Positions 38,819 through 51,092 of a stretch of DNA of 64,000 nt are shown one piece after another. The notes under the pieces were generated by a model, which was given only the letters and a program-made list of their open reading frames with translations, ran no database searches and was not told the DNA's origin. The DNA is from Cryptomeria japonica (taxonomy: Eukaryota; Streptophyta; Pinopsida; Cupressales; Cupressaceae): assembly GCF_030272615.1 (NCBI RefSeq), contig NW_026729138.1:62001-126000 (forward strand). The letters run 5' to 3'. A program made the position numbers and the translations under genes. The stretch's first letter is position 1. Each line of letters starts with the position of its first letter.

Positions 38819-38997
38819 GGCTATAGCTATTCTGGCTCCAAAATATTCTATTCATACGTCGTGTTATATGACATTCACATGTTATGACATTCACGTGTTA
38901 TTGAACGTCGATGACGCGATTAACTGCTGTGATTTTCACGAATGTCATATAACACGACATACGAATATAACATTTTGAAGCCAGAATAGCTGCATCC
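38819..38997. mobile_element. Mutator-type foldback MITE, 179 bp, with 9-bp target-site duplication
   Basis: The ends GGCTATAGCTATTCTGGCTC and (reverse complement) GGATGCAGCTATTCTGGCTT begin inverted repeats of about 55 bp with a few mismatches. These extend through ATTC.TA.GTCGTGTTATATGACATTC. The flanks are CTCTCATAG (38810-38818) and CTCTCACAG (38998-39006), a 9-bp duplication with one mismatch. It has no coding capacity. Confidence 0.8.
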
Positions 38998-39161
38998 CTC
39001 TCACAGCCATTAGACCATGATGATTTTAGAATACTGTTAACCATTGGCTTCAACGACATTGCAAAATTAATTTTTTAAATCAGTTGGGTGTGCTATTCAT
39101 TGGCATCTTCTACCTCACCCTCTGACTCTCTCAAATAGTGAACTAATCGGTCGGTTCAATT

Positions 39162-40100
39162 AGGGGAGAGGGACCAGTAGTCGTTAGGGCTAACTTCGTC
39201 AACATGTAGCCGTCACATGGAATATTGTAAGACCTCCGTTTTTTATTAGAAATGTAATATGGACACTTAACTATCTACAACTAAGGTTTGAAGGCGTGAC
39301 TCATCAGGCAAGTCATCAAAATAACACGTCTAGTGCAAAGTGTCAAAAAAGTGACTTTTTAAAGATTCGACCAAAACTTAATCTAAAAATCCCTAGTTGT
39401 TGAATAAAAAAATATCATTTGTAATTAATATAATATCGTATTTTTATGTAAAATATAACTTATATGAAACTTAAGTGGACCAAATGCCTATTATTAATCA
39501 TAAATGTGTGTTATCTCTAACTTTTATATCCAACACCAAAGGACCAATAGTTGAACACAAAACAACATATTATGATATAAAATAAAACTTATATGAACAC
39601 AAAGGGACCAATTGTTGAACACTTAAATCTTTGGACAATCTCTCACATTTCATGGAGAAAAACAAGGTATTTATTGTGTTCACCTTTTATATTTGTGATA
39701 AGACAAATTACTAATATGAAATACTCCAATGCATATACATTGCTACCCTAATAGTTGTACACATAAGAATAATATTTTTACACTATGATAACAGTACTTG
39801 TTTAAGTGAGTACCTTATTTTATAAATGACTTATAGTGGATAGCTATGATATTTTATTTGAAATAAAAAATATCTATTTCACTTGTTAATTAGTGTATTT
39901 ATGTCTTTTTTATATAACATTTATAGGTTCTCTTATGTTCAAGTATTGGTCCATTTTGATCAACATTTGGCAATTTTTTTATTTACATGTGGATTATTTA
40001 TTTACATTATATAGTATAAATATGTGGCAAGATTGGATATTATATGCACAATTGCTATAACAGCTATTGGACCCCGTACAACTACTGGTCCCTCTCCCCT
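39162..40100. mobile_element. 939-bp non-autonomous DNA element with terminal inverted repeats
   Basis: The left end AGGGGAGAGGGACCAGTAGT is perfectly inverted at the right end (ACTACTGGTCCCTCTCCCCT), giving 20-bp terminal inverted repeats. ATT flanks both sides; if the element is taken as starting at GGGG, the flanks can also be read as TA. Internal motifs related to the ends (GGACCAATAGTTGAACAC near 39541 and GGGACCAATTGTTGAACAC near 39606) look like subterminal repeats. No protein is encoded. It ends only about 240 bp upstream of the resistance-gene start and may supply part of its promoter. Confidence 0.75.
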
Positions 40101-40343
40101 ATTTTGCATCCTTTCTATTTGGTCAAACTGTTTGTGGTTATTAGTGAGCCACACTGACTTGTTGAAAAAATTCACCCAATCTAATCGAAAACCAATTTGA
40201 CCAAATTCATGAATTATTGAATTCTGTGGGATCTGATCTCTCCTATTATACTCATGTACGAAGTTGAAGTTGCGCACAGTTGGGTTTTCTACTTCGCGCC
40301 TCTGTATCTTTACATTCTCCTTCCTTTCAGTTAGAACTCAGAG
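40101..40343 (+). promoter_or_regulatory. Probable promoter and 5' leader of the TIR-NB-LRR gene
   Basis: This is the only sequence between the 939-bp transposon and the ATG. A weak TATA-like CTATTATA lies near 40242, about 100 bp before the start. The 60 bases before the ATG are pyrimidine-rich (TACATTCTCCTTCCTTTCAG), as plant leaders often are. The transcription start cannot be placed from sequence alone. Confidence 0.35.
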
Positions 40344-40852
40344 ATGGACGGATTCAAGCTTTACATACGTGGCGCTACAAAAATTTCTTTAAATGATAAG
40401 AGATATCACGTGTTTCTGAGTTTCAGGGGGAAAGATGTGAGAAAGACTCTCGTTGATCATCTCTTTCAAGCTCTTTCCGCAGCTGGATTGAATGTGTTTC
40501 TTGACAGCCACAAATTAAAAAAGGGGGAAATCATTGATTTAGGCCTGGAAAATGTAATTAAGTGCAGTTCAATACGCATTCCTATATTTTCTAAAGGATA
40601 TGCAAGCTAGGCATGGTGTCTCAAGGAGGCTGCCTTAATGTTGGCTTCCCCTGGGTTGATCATTCCTCTTTTTTATGAAATGGAACCGACCCATGTTAGA
40701 TATCCTCAAGGAAGCTCTAGCCCTTATGAGAAATCATTTGAAAAATATTATAGCCAATTAGATCGATATTCAAGAGAAGAGATTGATGGGTGGAAGCATG
40801 CCCTTGAGCAGATCTGTTGTCGCTCAGGCTGGTCCCTGGATATGACTGGAAG
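40344..40852 (+). pseudogene. TIR-domain exon of the TIR-NB-LRR gene, with an in-frame stop
   Basis: The ATG at 40344 opens a typical plant TIR domain. YHVFLSFRGKDVRKTLVDHL matches the first TIR block, followed by NVFLDSHKLKKGE and ENVIKCSSIRIPIFSKGYAS. A TAG at 40608-40610 then interrupts codon 89, and the same frame continues as AWCLKEAALMLASPGLIIPL and YEMEPTHVRYPQG to a donor (AG|GTTAGT at 40852/40853). In active TIRs the Glu of WCLxE is the NADase catalytic residue. Here it is still encoded, but after the stop, so normal translation would give an 88-residue piece without it. Joining to 46232 restores the frame (AG+C = Ser) and gives an 807-residue protein apart from the stop. The break may be a true mutation, a sequencing error or, less likely, readthrough. 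Confidence 0.85.
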
Positions 40853-42299
40853 GTTAGTAATTTACCTCATTTTCTCCTTGTTTTGTTTCAATTTTAAGTA
40901 ATAGCTCAAAATCAAATCCACTCAGCCCAAACCATTTCCTAAATATAACTATTGAGCTTGTCTATGTCGAAGGAGCCATCTTTCAGTTTCACAAGCCAGT
41001 CAAAATTTCTAAACTTTGTCTGGTAATCCTTCAGATTTAAAATAAGCACTCAGTTGTATCCATCCAGTGTGTTGGATGCACTGATTAAGCCTAGTGCCTA
41101 TTATGCTACCATTTGTCAAAATAATTGTAATTTGTCAAATCCCTTAACACCCTCTGAGTTTGTCTGCTCATTTTTCAGATCAGCAGTAATTTCTTCCTTG
41201 TCAATAAATGTTTTCTAATGCTAAATTTTTATAAATATATCTAATCTCCGAAACTTGACAGAATAAGAAGACATAGAGAATACAAAAGCAATATAGATTC
41301 AGCTGATCAACATAGAATTTCAGCTATTGCACTTAAAAATACACAGTACAATACAAATAGAAAGTTGAGTTAATAAAATTAGATCCAAGTAAAATAGAGC
41401 ATGGGCTGTGTATGGGCTGCTGACAAATAATAAATGTGATAATAAAAGAGTTTGAAAAAGCAGGACAGAGGCAGATGAGGATAAGACAATTCATAACAGA
41501 AGTCTTCAGGTACTAATTGAAGCAGCAGCGCCTTGTCTGATGAGATAGCATAACTGTGGTGGTTGGGGTTGGCTATTCCAACAAACTTGTGCAAAAACAT
41601 ATATTCCAGAACTCAACCTTTCGCTAGATTTCTGGAAAAAGGATCGGTAAGACTGGGTTTCATGGGGCGTCAGATCTTTTTTCAAGTGTCAGGAAGTCTT
41701 CTTTTAAAAAAAAAATTGCTACAGAATTGATTGGAATTTTTGGCTGACGAATAACAATGACTGTAAATTTGAGCGGGTGGAAAAAGTGAAGTCTTAGACA
41801 TTGTCCGTTTTGCCACAGGTCAATCATTTGAAATTTTTCAATTTTTTATCAATTGACTCTTTAGCAATCTTCTCTTTTGTTCTTTGCAACTTTCTTCAAC
41901 TGCTACAGTAGTCAAAGTCTTTAGCAATCTTTTCTCTGTGTCTGCAGTCTCTTCTTCATATTTCTTTGCGTCTGCAGTCTCTTCTTCATATTTTTTTGTT
42001 AACTGGCTATTGCTACAACTACTGCACTTTTCAGTATTCACAATGTCTTTGATACATTCTCTTTTACAAGTTCTTTTCTTTTGTCTCTAACTGATGGTTA
42101 CAACAAAGTCTGCTGACTTAAATTATTTCTTTGCATAATAACTTCAAACCATCTTTAAGATCTGCATATCTTTTCTCAATAAAAGGACATTCGTTTGGCT
42201 TCCCTCAACTGTTGCGGCAGTCTCTCAAACTCGTTGTTTTCAAGTCTTCAAAACATCAGCTTGGAACATCTTGCAACTTCATAATCTATAGTTGTCTTG

Positions 42300-43315
42300 C
42301 TAGACGATGATTTCTTTTGACTCAAAAACATTTTTCATTACTTTTAAACATTCAAACTTTTTATGATTGTTAACATTTTTCACAAATGAAAATTTGTACA
42401 ACCTTTTGAACATACTTGTAAGTTTTTGCCAACAAGATCCATAGGTCCATCTACAGTCCATTTTTATACAATCTGTTGTAGATTCTTTCTTCCAAAACAT
42501 TTTTTCACAATGATTTCTTAAACCACAAATTTTACAAAGATGCAAATCCCAACACGTCTTTAATGTGATTCTCTGTTTCAATGAGAACACCTAATACAAT
42601 GTCTTTCTTAGGTTATTTTGCTTGAACTGGTAGCATCATTTTCTTTTCTTGTGACATATCCAAGGCCCTCATATTTTGGCCTCATTATTGCCTCAATAGG
42701 CTCTCTGATTCCTTGTTCATGTTCTCCCAATCCTTTACCTTTATAACCCCCTTTTTTCATGATATTCAAACCAACAATTTAAAAACAACTTTTCTTAATC
42801 TCATCACATCTAACAAGACTTTTAGACTCATTAACATGCTTATCTTTATCACAAATGACTTTAATAAAATTACACTTATCAAATGATGAACACAAATCTT
42901 CTGTACTACATGAATCATCATGGACCAATGTTTTTGACTTTCAACTTTCATTCTCTTCATTCAATTTTGATATTTCTTTCTTGTATAAACTATTCTCCTC
43001 TTCTATTTTTTTCAGTTTCTCTTCTAAGTCATCAAACACCTTTTCTCTTTGCTCTAAATCGTCCTTCCTTTTCTTAATCTTATCAAATAGCTTTAACATT
43101 TCCTTTAGATCTTCATTTTTCTCTAGATCTTCATTTTCTCTTTTACTTTGTTCAATTTTTTTTTCAAGATCACAATTCTCATCCAAAAATTTACATTTTT
43201 CAGCTTGTCCCTCTTTTATGATTGCAGTCATCTTTAATTTAAATTTCTTCATTTCCATTATTTCATTTTTTAAAAGATCTATCTGACTAATTAAATTTTC
43301 ATTTTTTTTCTTCAC
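42300..43315 (-). pseudogene. Retroelement gag-like fragment: coiled coil, G-patch, degenerate CCHC knuckles
   Basis: Read on the minus strand, 43315-42941 encodes a highly charged Lys/Glu coiled coil of about 124 residues. After a TGA at the end of that stretch the same frame continues through an acidic Cys/Asp-rich segment into GGYKGKGLGEHEQGIREPIE, then KYEGLGY (about 42760-42620), a G-patch-like motif. After a frameshift, 42590-42300 encodes CKICGLRNHCEKMFWKK, a CX2CX4HX4C zinc knuckle in which the last Cys is Phe. A second, more damaged one follows (SFVKNVNNHKKFEC). Coiled coil plus G-patch plus paired knuckles suggests an RNA-binding gag-type protein of a plant retroelement. No protease, reverse transcriptase or LTRs were found beside it. 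Confidence 0.55.
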
Positions 43316-44653
43316 TTCTTTCCTATCTTTCCCATTGACTTAATAGATTGGTTTCTATGATTTGGGTAGTACCACTTACCTTTACTCACTCTCCCATGTT
43401 TTTCGTTAGGTAGCTCAAACACACCTTCAACAACTTTTTAACAAATGCATGCAATCTCTTAAAAATGGGCTCATCCTGTTTTTTTAAACATAACATGATT
43501 AAATATGACATGATCTGGCTTTTGACAGCAGCAAACTCTAAATACTATGACTCTTTCTAATATTTTCACCCAAATTTAATAGCTTTAATATCTTTCACGA
43601 AAGGAGAAATAATTTTTACAAATGGCTCTTATTCTCTAATCATTTGAAATTTCTATTTTCAAGAATGCAGCTAAGTTGGCATCATCGACATCTGTCAACG
43701 ATCTGCAGCTTTAGGTGGCTTCTCCTTTTGCTTCAACTATCTTAATCCTTTCAACTTCATTCTATGGCTTCAACTTACAATACTAACGGCTCCATTATTT
43801 CATAGTTTTCAGGATAAACTATATTGGCTGAACCAAAACAAACTCCCATAAATACATAGTTTTGCAGACTCTAAGCTCTAGTCACCACTCTCAACTAGAT
43901 GGGACCGTCTAAATGTTTAAAAAACACTCTATAATGTGAAGCATTGAGTTGGCTCCTCAGCTGTGACATTTGCTTGATATGTACAACTTACTATGTAGTA
44001 TGTACAATATTGATCCTTCCAAAGCAGAATCCCATGTTCAATTTCATGCTAGACAATATAGAAGTGTAATCCCGTCAGTGATGGCACCTAAGCCAAAGGT
44101 GGCCGGAAGAAAAATTTACCGAACCAAGAAAACATAAGGCTGAGGAGAAAAAAACAATGCAAACAACAAAAAGGTTGTGGGAAGTAGGTTGTATTGGGAT
44201 ATTTCTGGGCGTTCATTGGTGCTGCAAACACTATTACAGATTCCGAGGCATACACTATTACACTGCTACGAACTGGAATGAGCATGCGACTTGACTTTGA
44301 CTCTAGATATAGAAAAATTGTGCATGCTCAAGGCAGAACAAATACTTGCGTGACAAAACGAGCTAGTTTTCTCACGATATGCGTAGTGATGGGCACTGAG
44401 ATAAACGCAAGATAGGCATTCGGTATTTGATAGAGGAAAAGTCACTTGGATAGACATGCATGCAACAAAATGTGGAAGAACAATCAAGCATAGGAACAAT
44501 AAGGATCTGAATGATGTAATTATGGAAGGAAGAGAATTTGGCATACTGTTTGACAAGGGTGTGGTCATCCAATCTAATAGAAGGTATCGTTTTATGAATC
44601 TTAAGTAATCATTTACTGCAACCTTACAACTTGTGCTAAAACTGATTCACTCT

Positions 44654-44970
44654 GTTGCCAGAAACGGGACGACAGCGTGTCGTTTCCGGTTTCAACGAAC
44701 GAAAACGGTTTCTGAGCAGTGCCCAAAGTTTTTGCATTGATTTTTTAATTTTTTTTAATATTCACCAAGCCCGTGTAAGAAGTTTGATTTGTTTTCTAAA
44801 TATTCATTCCAGTTGGTAGTTCTATATTATCACTTTTGGAAGTTTGATTTTTTAATTTTTTCTAAAATTAAGATTAGAAATTATTTCTTATACGCAACCT
44901 TTAAATATTCTGTTTTTCTTTATGTTACTTGCAGTTTCTGTTTCGATTTTTGTTTCTCGTTTCTAGTAAC
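44654..44970. mobile_element. Possible 317-bp MITE in the resistance-gene intron
   Basis: The left end GTTGCCAGAAACGGGACGAC and the reverse complement of the right end GTTACTAGAAACGAGAAACA share about 14 of the first 16 positions, and the interior is AT-rich and non-coding. I see no clear target-site duplication, so the call is tentative. Confidence 0.4.
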
Positions 44971-46231
44971 ATAGACTAAAAGAGAAGGTCAAATTAAGAA
45001 ATTAGAAGGAAGGCATCAACACAAATTATAACCAGACAATAATGGACGTTACAAGACTATGCAAGCAAGTAAATAATCAACCGTTTGTCAGAGACGTGCG
45101 CAAGAGTTGTGGATTGAGTGCATGAAAATTAAGGATAGATAAACTGTTTTGCACGTGACCTGGTTCTTATCATAGAGAAAAACAATCGAGGTAAAAGAAT
45201 GTATATATATAGTCACCCTGGAAACAGAGTCTACTAAATCTAATAAACAAGGGAGTGCAAGAAACACATACTGAGATCAGATTTCAGGCCTTGACATGAC
45301 TAAGCTTAGTTAATTAATTAAAAGGAACAACTCAACTCAAACAGGTGAATAACAATAGCGATAAAGAATATACAATAGTTTCCTCATATCTAGAAATTGG
45401 TGCTAAATGTGACTTCTGATGAGGCCTATAGACCTTTTGGCATGAATGTTTCTACAAATATATTACCGAGCTCAAAGTATTATGTGTGACTTGAATTTTT
45501 TGTATTTGTCATTAACTCTAGTGTGTACCCTCCTCTTAGGAGAAGATTAGGTTAGTGATCTGTGAATTTTAGCTGTTTGTAGCCTTGCTTGGTGGATCTT
45601 GATCTTTCAAAGGTAGATTTTTCTTGGGTTCAATCTTTAGATTTCAAGGGTTTATTCAATGACTGTTGTCATTGCTCTAAATACTATCAATTGGTTTCAA
45701 ATTGTCAACAGTCCAAATATAATGTTGTAGATCTGCACTTCCTACTTCCTAGTGAAAAAATATTCTCTCCCACAAGTTCATTGTTAATGGTTCCTTCAAA
45801 GATCTTCATCCTACTAAAAGTTTGATCTCATAGATTAGCAGGTCCTTAAAATTCATCGGTAACAATTCCTTTGATTATTGAGTAGATTGCATTTAATAAG
45901 ATTGTAGATGTAGCTTTCTAATAAAGTAATTTTCTCCTTCACCATTTCACCATTACATTATTACATTATTTATGGTTCCTTTCGAGATCCTTCAAATTTG
46001 ATGGTGCATTTTCCTTGGGTTGTTCATCACCATAACTAGATGCGTTCATGTCAAATATTCCCCATGGTTATTTAGTTCCCTTCTAATATTGTGAATATTA
46101 TATTTTGTCTAGACAGTTAGAATAAGTACAAAATAGATATACTTTGTAATTGCACTGACATTTGTAAACGATAGAAAATACATTCATTCCTTTTTTTGTT
46201 TTATAGCTGTCACTAACTTCGCCATATGCAG

Positions 46232-48146
46232 CTTCGAAGCTCAGCTAGTGAAGAAGGTCGTGAACGACATAATAAAGACACTTGACAGGGTGCCGTTACA
46301 AGTTGCCAAATACCCAGTGGGATTAGAAACGGTGAAAAAAGATCTCATTCAGAAATTGCATCTCGGTTCAGCCCAAACAGCGGTTAGATTTGGAATATGG
46401 GGTATAGGCGGTATTGGTAAGACCACAGTTGCAAAGGCCGCGTACAATGAAGCTTGTAATGATTTCGATGCTGCTTCGTTTGTATTTAATGTCCGCTCCA
46501 CTAGCCTTACAAAATTGCAGGGGCAAATTCTCAAAGATTTGGTCAACTATGAAGAAGAACTGCAGAGTGTGGAAAAGGGCAAATATTTGTTGGCAGATCG
46601 TTTGCGAGGAATCCGTGCCCTTGTCATTTTGGATGATGTGGATGACCGAGTGCAATTGGACGCCTTAGCTGGGCATTGGTTGTCTCCTGGCAGCTGCTTA
46701 ATCATAACTTCTCGAGATCGACACATTCTCAATACAGCTCACATCTCATCCGTATGCATTCACCAGATGAGCGGATTGGAAGAAAGTGAAGGTCTCCAAT
46801 TGCTTAGCTGGCACGCCTTCCTCAGACCGTCCCCAATTCCTGGTTATGAAGTGCTCTCGAAAAGAATAGTGCAGGCTTGCAAGGGGCACCCTCTTTCTCT
46901 GGAAATCATTGGAGCTTTCTTGTATGATAAGCAGAACGACACAGATATTGACTCTTGGAATGAAATTCTTGACAACTTTACAGTGAACAAAGACATATTT
47001 AAAACACTCAAAATCAGTTTTAAAGGTCTTAGTGCTGAGGAAAGAGAAATATTTTTGGACATTGCTTGCCTTTTTATTGGGGAACGCACAACTAATCCCA
47101 TTCTTTTCTGGAAATCCATGTACAAGAATGTGCGCATTGCTATCACCAATCTTTCAATGAAGCTGCTGATAAGGATAGACGAGAAAGATGTATTTGATAT
47201 GCATGATCTTGTGCAAGATATGGGGCAAATGGTTGCTGAAGAAGAGCAAACCCGGCAATGGCAGGCTGCGCAGTCAAGCAGTTCATCCAAAAATGTAAGC
47301 AATATCTCTGGCCTTCGTCTCTATAAAGGTGATTTACGGAGTCTTAAAATGTTGGGCACACCTAGTCTTCACTATCTTCATTTGGAGCAAGTGCACATAG
47401 AAGATAGCATAGACAATCTTCCTCCAAGTTTGAGATGGCTAAAGGTGGATTCTTGTTCCTTTCCGAAGACAATGCACAGCTCGATTTTGTTCGAGGAAGT
47501 AATTTTAGCAATGAAGAATAAATTTACCTCTGTTGTGGACAGCTTACCGCAATTGAGGATCATGGACTTGACTGGCTGCAGATCCTTACAAAACCTCCCT
47601 GACAGCATTGGTCATTTGTCACATTTGCAGTCCTTGAATTTGTCTGAATGTCAGAAGTTGGATTGTCTTCCTAACACCATTTCCAACCTCTCACAACTGC
47701 TATACTTGAATTTGAGTTACTGTGAAAACTTACTATACCTTCCTGACAGCATTGGAAACTTGTCACAGCTACAGTACTTGAACTTAACTTGTTGTAGAAT
47801 CTTAATTGAACTTCCTGACAGCATTGGCAAGCTATCACAGCTGAAGGAATTAAGTCTGAGCTGGAGCGAAAAATTGGAGAGCCTTCCAAAAAGCATTAGC
47901 AATTTGTCAAAGCTGGAAATGTTGGATATGCTGAGGTGTCATACCGCATGGAAGTCAATTCCTTATTCCATTTTGATCCTGCCAGAACTATGCCTCTTAG
48001 GATTACCTACCCGGGTGATGGAGTGGCGATGGTGTAAACCAAGTCTAACAGAGAATCAAGATCAAACAGAGGAGTGGACTACTCCAAAGTTTAGAGAACC
48101 CATGACAGAATTTAGGGCAACCTTAGCTCCGGAATGCCGTAAGTAA
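46232..48146 (+). CDS. TIR-NB-LRR resistance protein, NB-ARC and LRR exon
   Basis: This exon encodes 637 residues of an intracellular immune receptor: an ADP/ATP-switching NB-ARC followed by LRRs. Counting from the GTG at 46248, the order is: P-loop GIWGIGGIGKTT (about 49-60), kinase-2 LVILDDVDD (125-133), RNBS-B GSCLIITSRDRH (148-159), a GLPL variant GHPLSLEIIG (213-222), RNBS-D EREIFLDIACLF (265-276) and MHD FDMHDLVQDMG (316-326). The second Asp of kinase-2 is followed by Val-Asp-Asp, as in TIR-type proteins. About eight to ten LRRs follow (about 370-590) with near-identical 24-residue units LPDSIGxLSxL. The predicted full protein (807 residues) is shorter than most TIR-NB-LRRs because the LRR region is short. 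The stop TAA overlaps a strong donor (CC|GTAAGT at 48138/48139), so a further exon could exist. This exon is open with no missing motif, unlike the TIR exon. Confidence 0.9.
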
Positions 48147-51092
48147 ATGCTAACAGTCAGTTCTTTATAGCCTATCTTATAATTTGATGGATTGAAATTT
48201 TTGCTTTTCTCAATTTGCATGAAATTGTAAAACAATGCACTGCCTGCAAAAATTTATATTGTTTAAACGAAGACCCGTACTCAAGTTGCCAGGCAAAGCA
48301 ACAAAAGGTAACAAACATATATCGATCGCCTTCAATGGAATTGAATACTTCCTTGTTATCTTTTTTCTTATATTTTATTGGATTGAAATCAGCGCTGTTA
48401 CAATCTCATGAATAAAAATTCATTTGAAAATGCATAGAAGATTAATTAGAATTAGAAATATCTATTTATGTAAATTTTTTTTTAATGCAATTTTAAACAT
48501 TTCTTTCACTTCAAAGTTGTTTTACAAAATAGTAACTATCACAAGGTAACCTAACCTTTTTTTTGTACGCCGAGAGGCGAAGAGTTCCTATACAGTTCCA
48601 GCATATTCTGTGTAAACATTAAAGAAAATGGAAACATGATGGAAGACCAAAGACCATAGTGGAAAATTGAACCAAACATATGAAGAGTCTGCTGTTACAA
48701 TTTAATTGTTGTAAAGGAGGAAGTGAAGAATATTAAATGCATGCATTCTTGAGGCGTTTCAGCTACGCAACTCTTCACTCATTGTATGGGAAGGTTTGCA
48801 GCAATAGTCATATGATTTTCTTGAGTAACGTCGATGTAAAATTTTATGATGATAATTATTCACGCTTTCCCCTTTCATTTCAAGTATTCATGTTCGTTGT
48901 CTGGAGAAGAGTTCGAGGTCATGGTATCTGATATAATAGTGTTTTTTCAAAGGTTTTTTCATACTTTCTTTTTTGGCAGGAAGGTTTTTGGCTCATGGGA
49001 TTTGGCACAGGGCTTTGGAAAATTTTGTCTTCTTCCATTGATAGCACCTATGGAGTCTACATTTGAAAATTATCCGATGGGTTTTTTTGGCAAATTGTCA
49101 TATGGGCTCTATGCAAAACTGATATTATATGTGTTGTGACCAGAGGTTCTCTTCCCAGGGTTCTTTCCTGTGGTATGCTCTATGAATCTTATGTAAAAAA
49201 TAAAAAATATTAATAAAAAGTTTAGTGGAATAATCCACTTTTATTGAAAAAAAAACAAAACTGATGAAATTTTTTTACGATTTCTATATGAAGAATTGCA
49301 TTTGTTGCATCAAGCAACTAATGCAAAATAGTGTTAAGGAGACCTAGGGTTTTCATTACCAATGAGAATATGATTGTCTTGGAAGAGTGAATCTACAACA
49401 ATGTGTTTAACGAGAATATTCATTTACAGGTATCCGTACTTGGCATAGTTGTTCAAATGGTGACTGCAACATTTGGATTTGTGCTATTGATTATATTTAG
49501 ATGAACAAATTTGCCATCCATCTGTTTATTAGGTTAGTACTATAACATTTTAAAATTCTTATTCCATCATTTCTAGAAGCTCCATCTCCTGTAACCTGCT
49601 CCATGTCTTTAGTACTCTTAATGAAGTCTTTATTGGGTTCCAGTATCCAACAAAAAAAAGTTCATCTTTGTATTCACTGCCTTAGATTAGCATGCAGAGT
49701 AGTGGTGTTCTCATATCCTTCGATTGATAAGCATTGTGGCAGCCCAAAATACTTCAATGCAACTGCTAAAATCATTATCACCATTTCATTGCCGTTACAA
49801 AGGGAGATCTGCATAGCTATCATTATAAGAACTTTACCTCTCTGCTTTTGATTTAAAAATTTAACAAACTTGTATGAAAACTTGAAGACGTTATTAGCAA
49901 ACATTGTTCTTAATTCATGTATCATAGATTGTAGCAAAGTACAATATCATATAAAATTTATTAATATGCCCAGATTCAAGTAACTGCTCACTGTACACAA
50001 AATTTTGCAGAATGATTGGTTGAAAATTTGCTGACTGACAATTGTACTACTGGAAATTTGGTTACACAGTCTAATGCAAAATGCAAAATTTAATTTAAGA
50101 ACAATAATACATTATGTACTTAGCAGGGTTCTTGGTAGATAGATTAAAATGCGAGGACCATCGTTGGAAGTATTTTGCTCCACTTGTCATTCATTCATTT
50201 CCAATAGACATCCATTTGTAATCCACATTCAATATCAGGCATCTATCTTTGATAAAAATATAGAAAGGTTTCATAAATACATTTAAATTAAAATTTATAT
50301 CTAGATTTAAATTTAAATTTAAATTTAAAATGATTGATGATTCATTTAACTATTTAAAAAAAAAAATAGTTTAATTTGAAAATTTAAATGATTTCCATGC
50401 AAAATAGAAGAATTTTTTTAGAAATTTTTTATTTATATTTGAACTTTAATTTTAAATTTATCATTTAAATATTTTTAAAATAGAATTTATATAATTTTAG
50501 AATTTCAATTGATTTGCATCCAAAAAAAAGAAAAAGAAAAGTTCAATAGAAATATTACTTATGTAGTTAGATTGATCTATATTTTTAAAAATTTCACAAC
50601 TAAAAGGATAAGGCATTTTGTTTCTATTAATGCCTACAAAAGTGTAAAAGCAAAAATTTTAAAAGAGAAGGAAGGAAAGAATCTTAATTTTCAATTTAGA
50701 AAGATCAAAGCTATTTTCTATGTTTCTAAATCTTAAACACAAAAATATAATGTTTCTAAATTTGAAAATAAAAAATACAATTGCATGCCCACATTAATAT
50801 TTCAAAAAAAAAAATGTAGTCTGTTATTTTCAATTTAGAAATGTAAAACAAAAATTAATGTTTGGAAATTTCAATCATAAAAATATAATGTTTCTAAATT
50901 CAAAAAAAAAAATTACATATCTACAAAAATATTTTAAAAATACAATATAATATTTAATATATAAAATATTTATTATTAGAAGTTTCTAATTTATCATATA
51001 GATGGGATTTTTTCTATTTATATTCTATTGATGTTAGTTGAGTTGCACAAATATTTCAAAAATAATATATTATTTTTTATTTTTTATTTAAA
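48147..51092. other. AT-rich 3' flank of the TIR-NB-LRR gene, no gene recognised
   Basis: Same sequence as 760-3705, including the possible polyadenylation region near 49200 and the hydrophobic candidate exon at 49429-49503. Confidence 0.5.

Larger units (their letters stand above)
40853..46231 (+). other. 5.38-kb intron between the TIR and NB-ARC exons
   Basis: The donor is AG|GTTAGT and the acceptor I prefer is CATATGCAG|C at 46231/46232, because it gives an uninterrupted join (…GR-S-FEAQLVKKV). The nearer acceptor TTTTATAG at 46206 would run into TAA at once. TIR/NB introns are usually much shorter; this one is enlarged by insertions, including an antisense gag-like fragment (about 42300-43315) and a probable 317-bp MITE (44654-44970). 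A 27- to 30-bp tandem duplication with CTTCTTCATATTT lies at 41941-41995. The stretches 43320-44650 and 44975-46200 hold nothing I recognise. Confidence 0.75.

Noticed and set aside
46201-46231. Acceptor TTTTATAG at 46206 as the start of the NB-ARC exon
   Set aside because: In the frame set by the TIR exon it meets TAA after two codons, whereas the acceptor at 46231 joins cleanly into SFEAQLVKKV.
47378-47902. Minus-strand open frames across the LRR and NB-ARC coding region
   Set aside because: They are antisense shadows of the repetitive LRR codons and of the NB-ARC frame.
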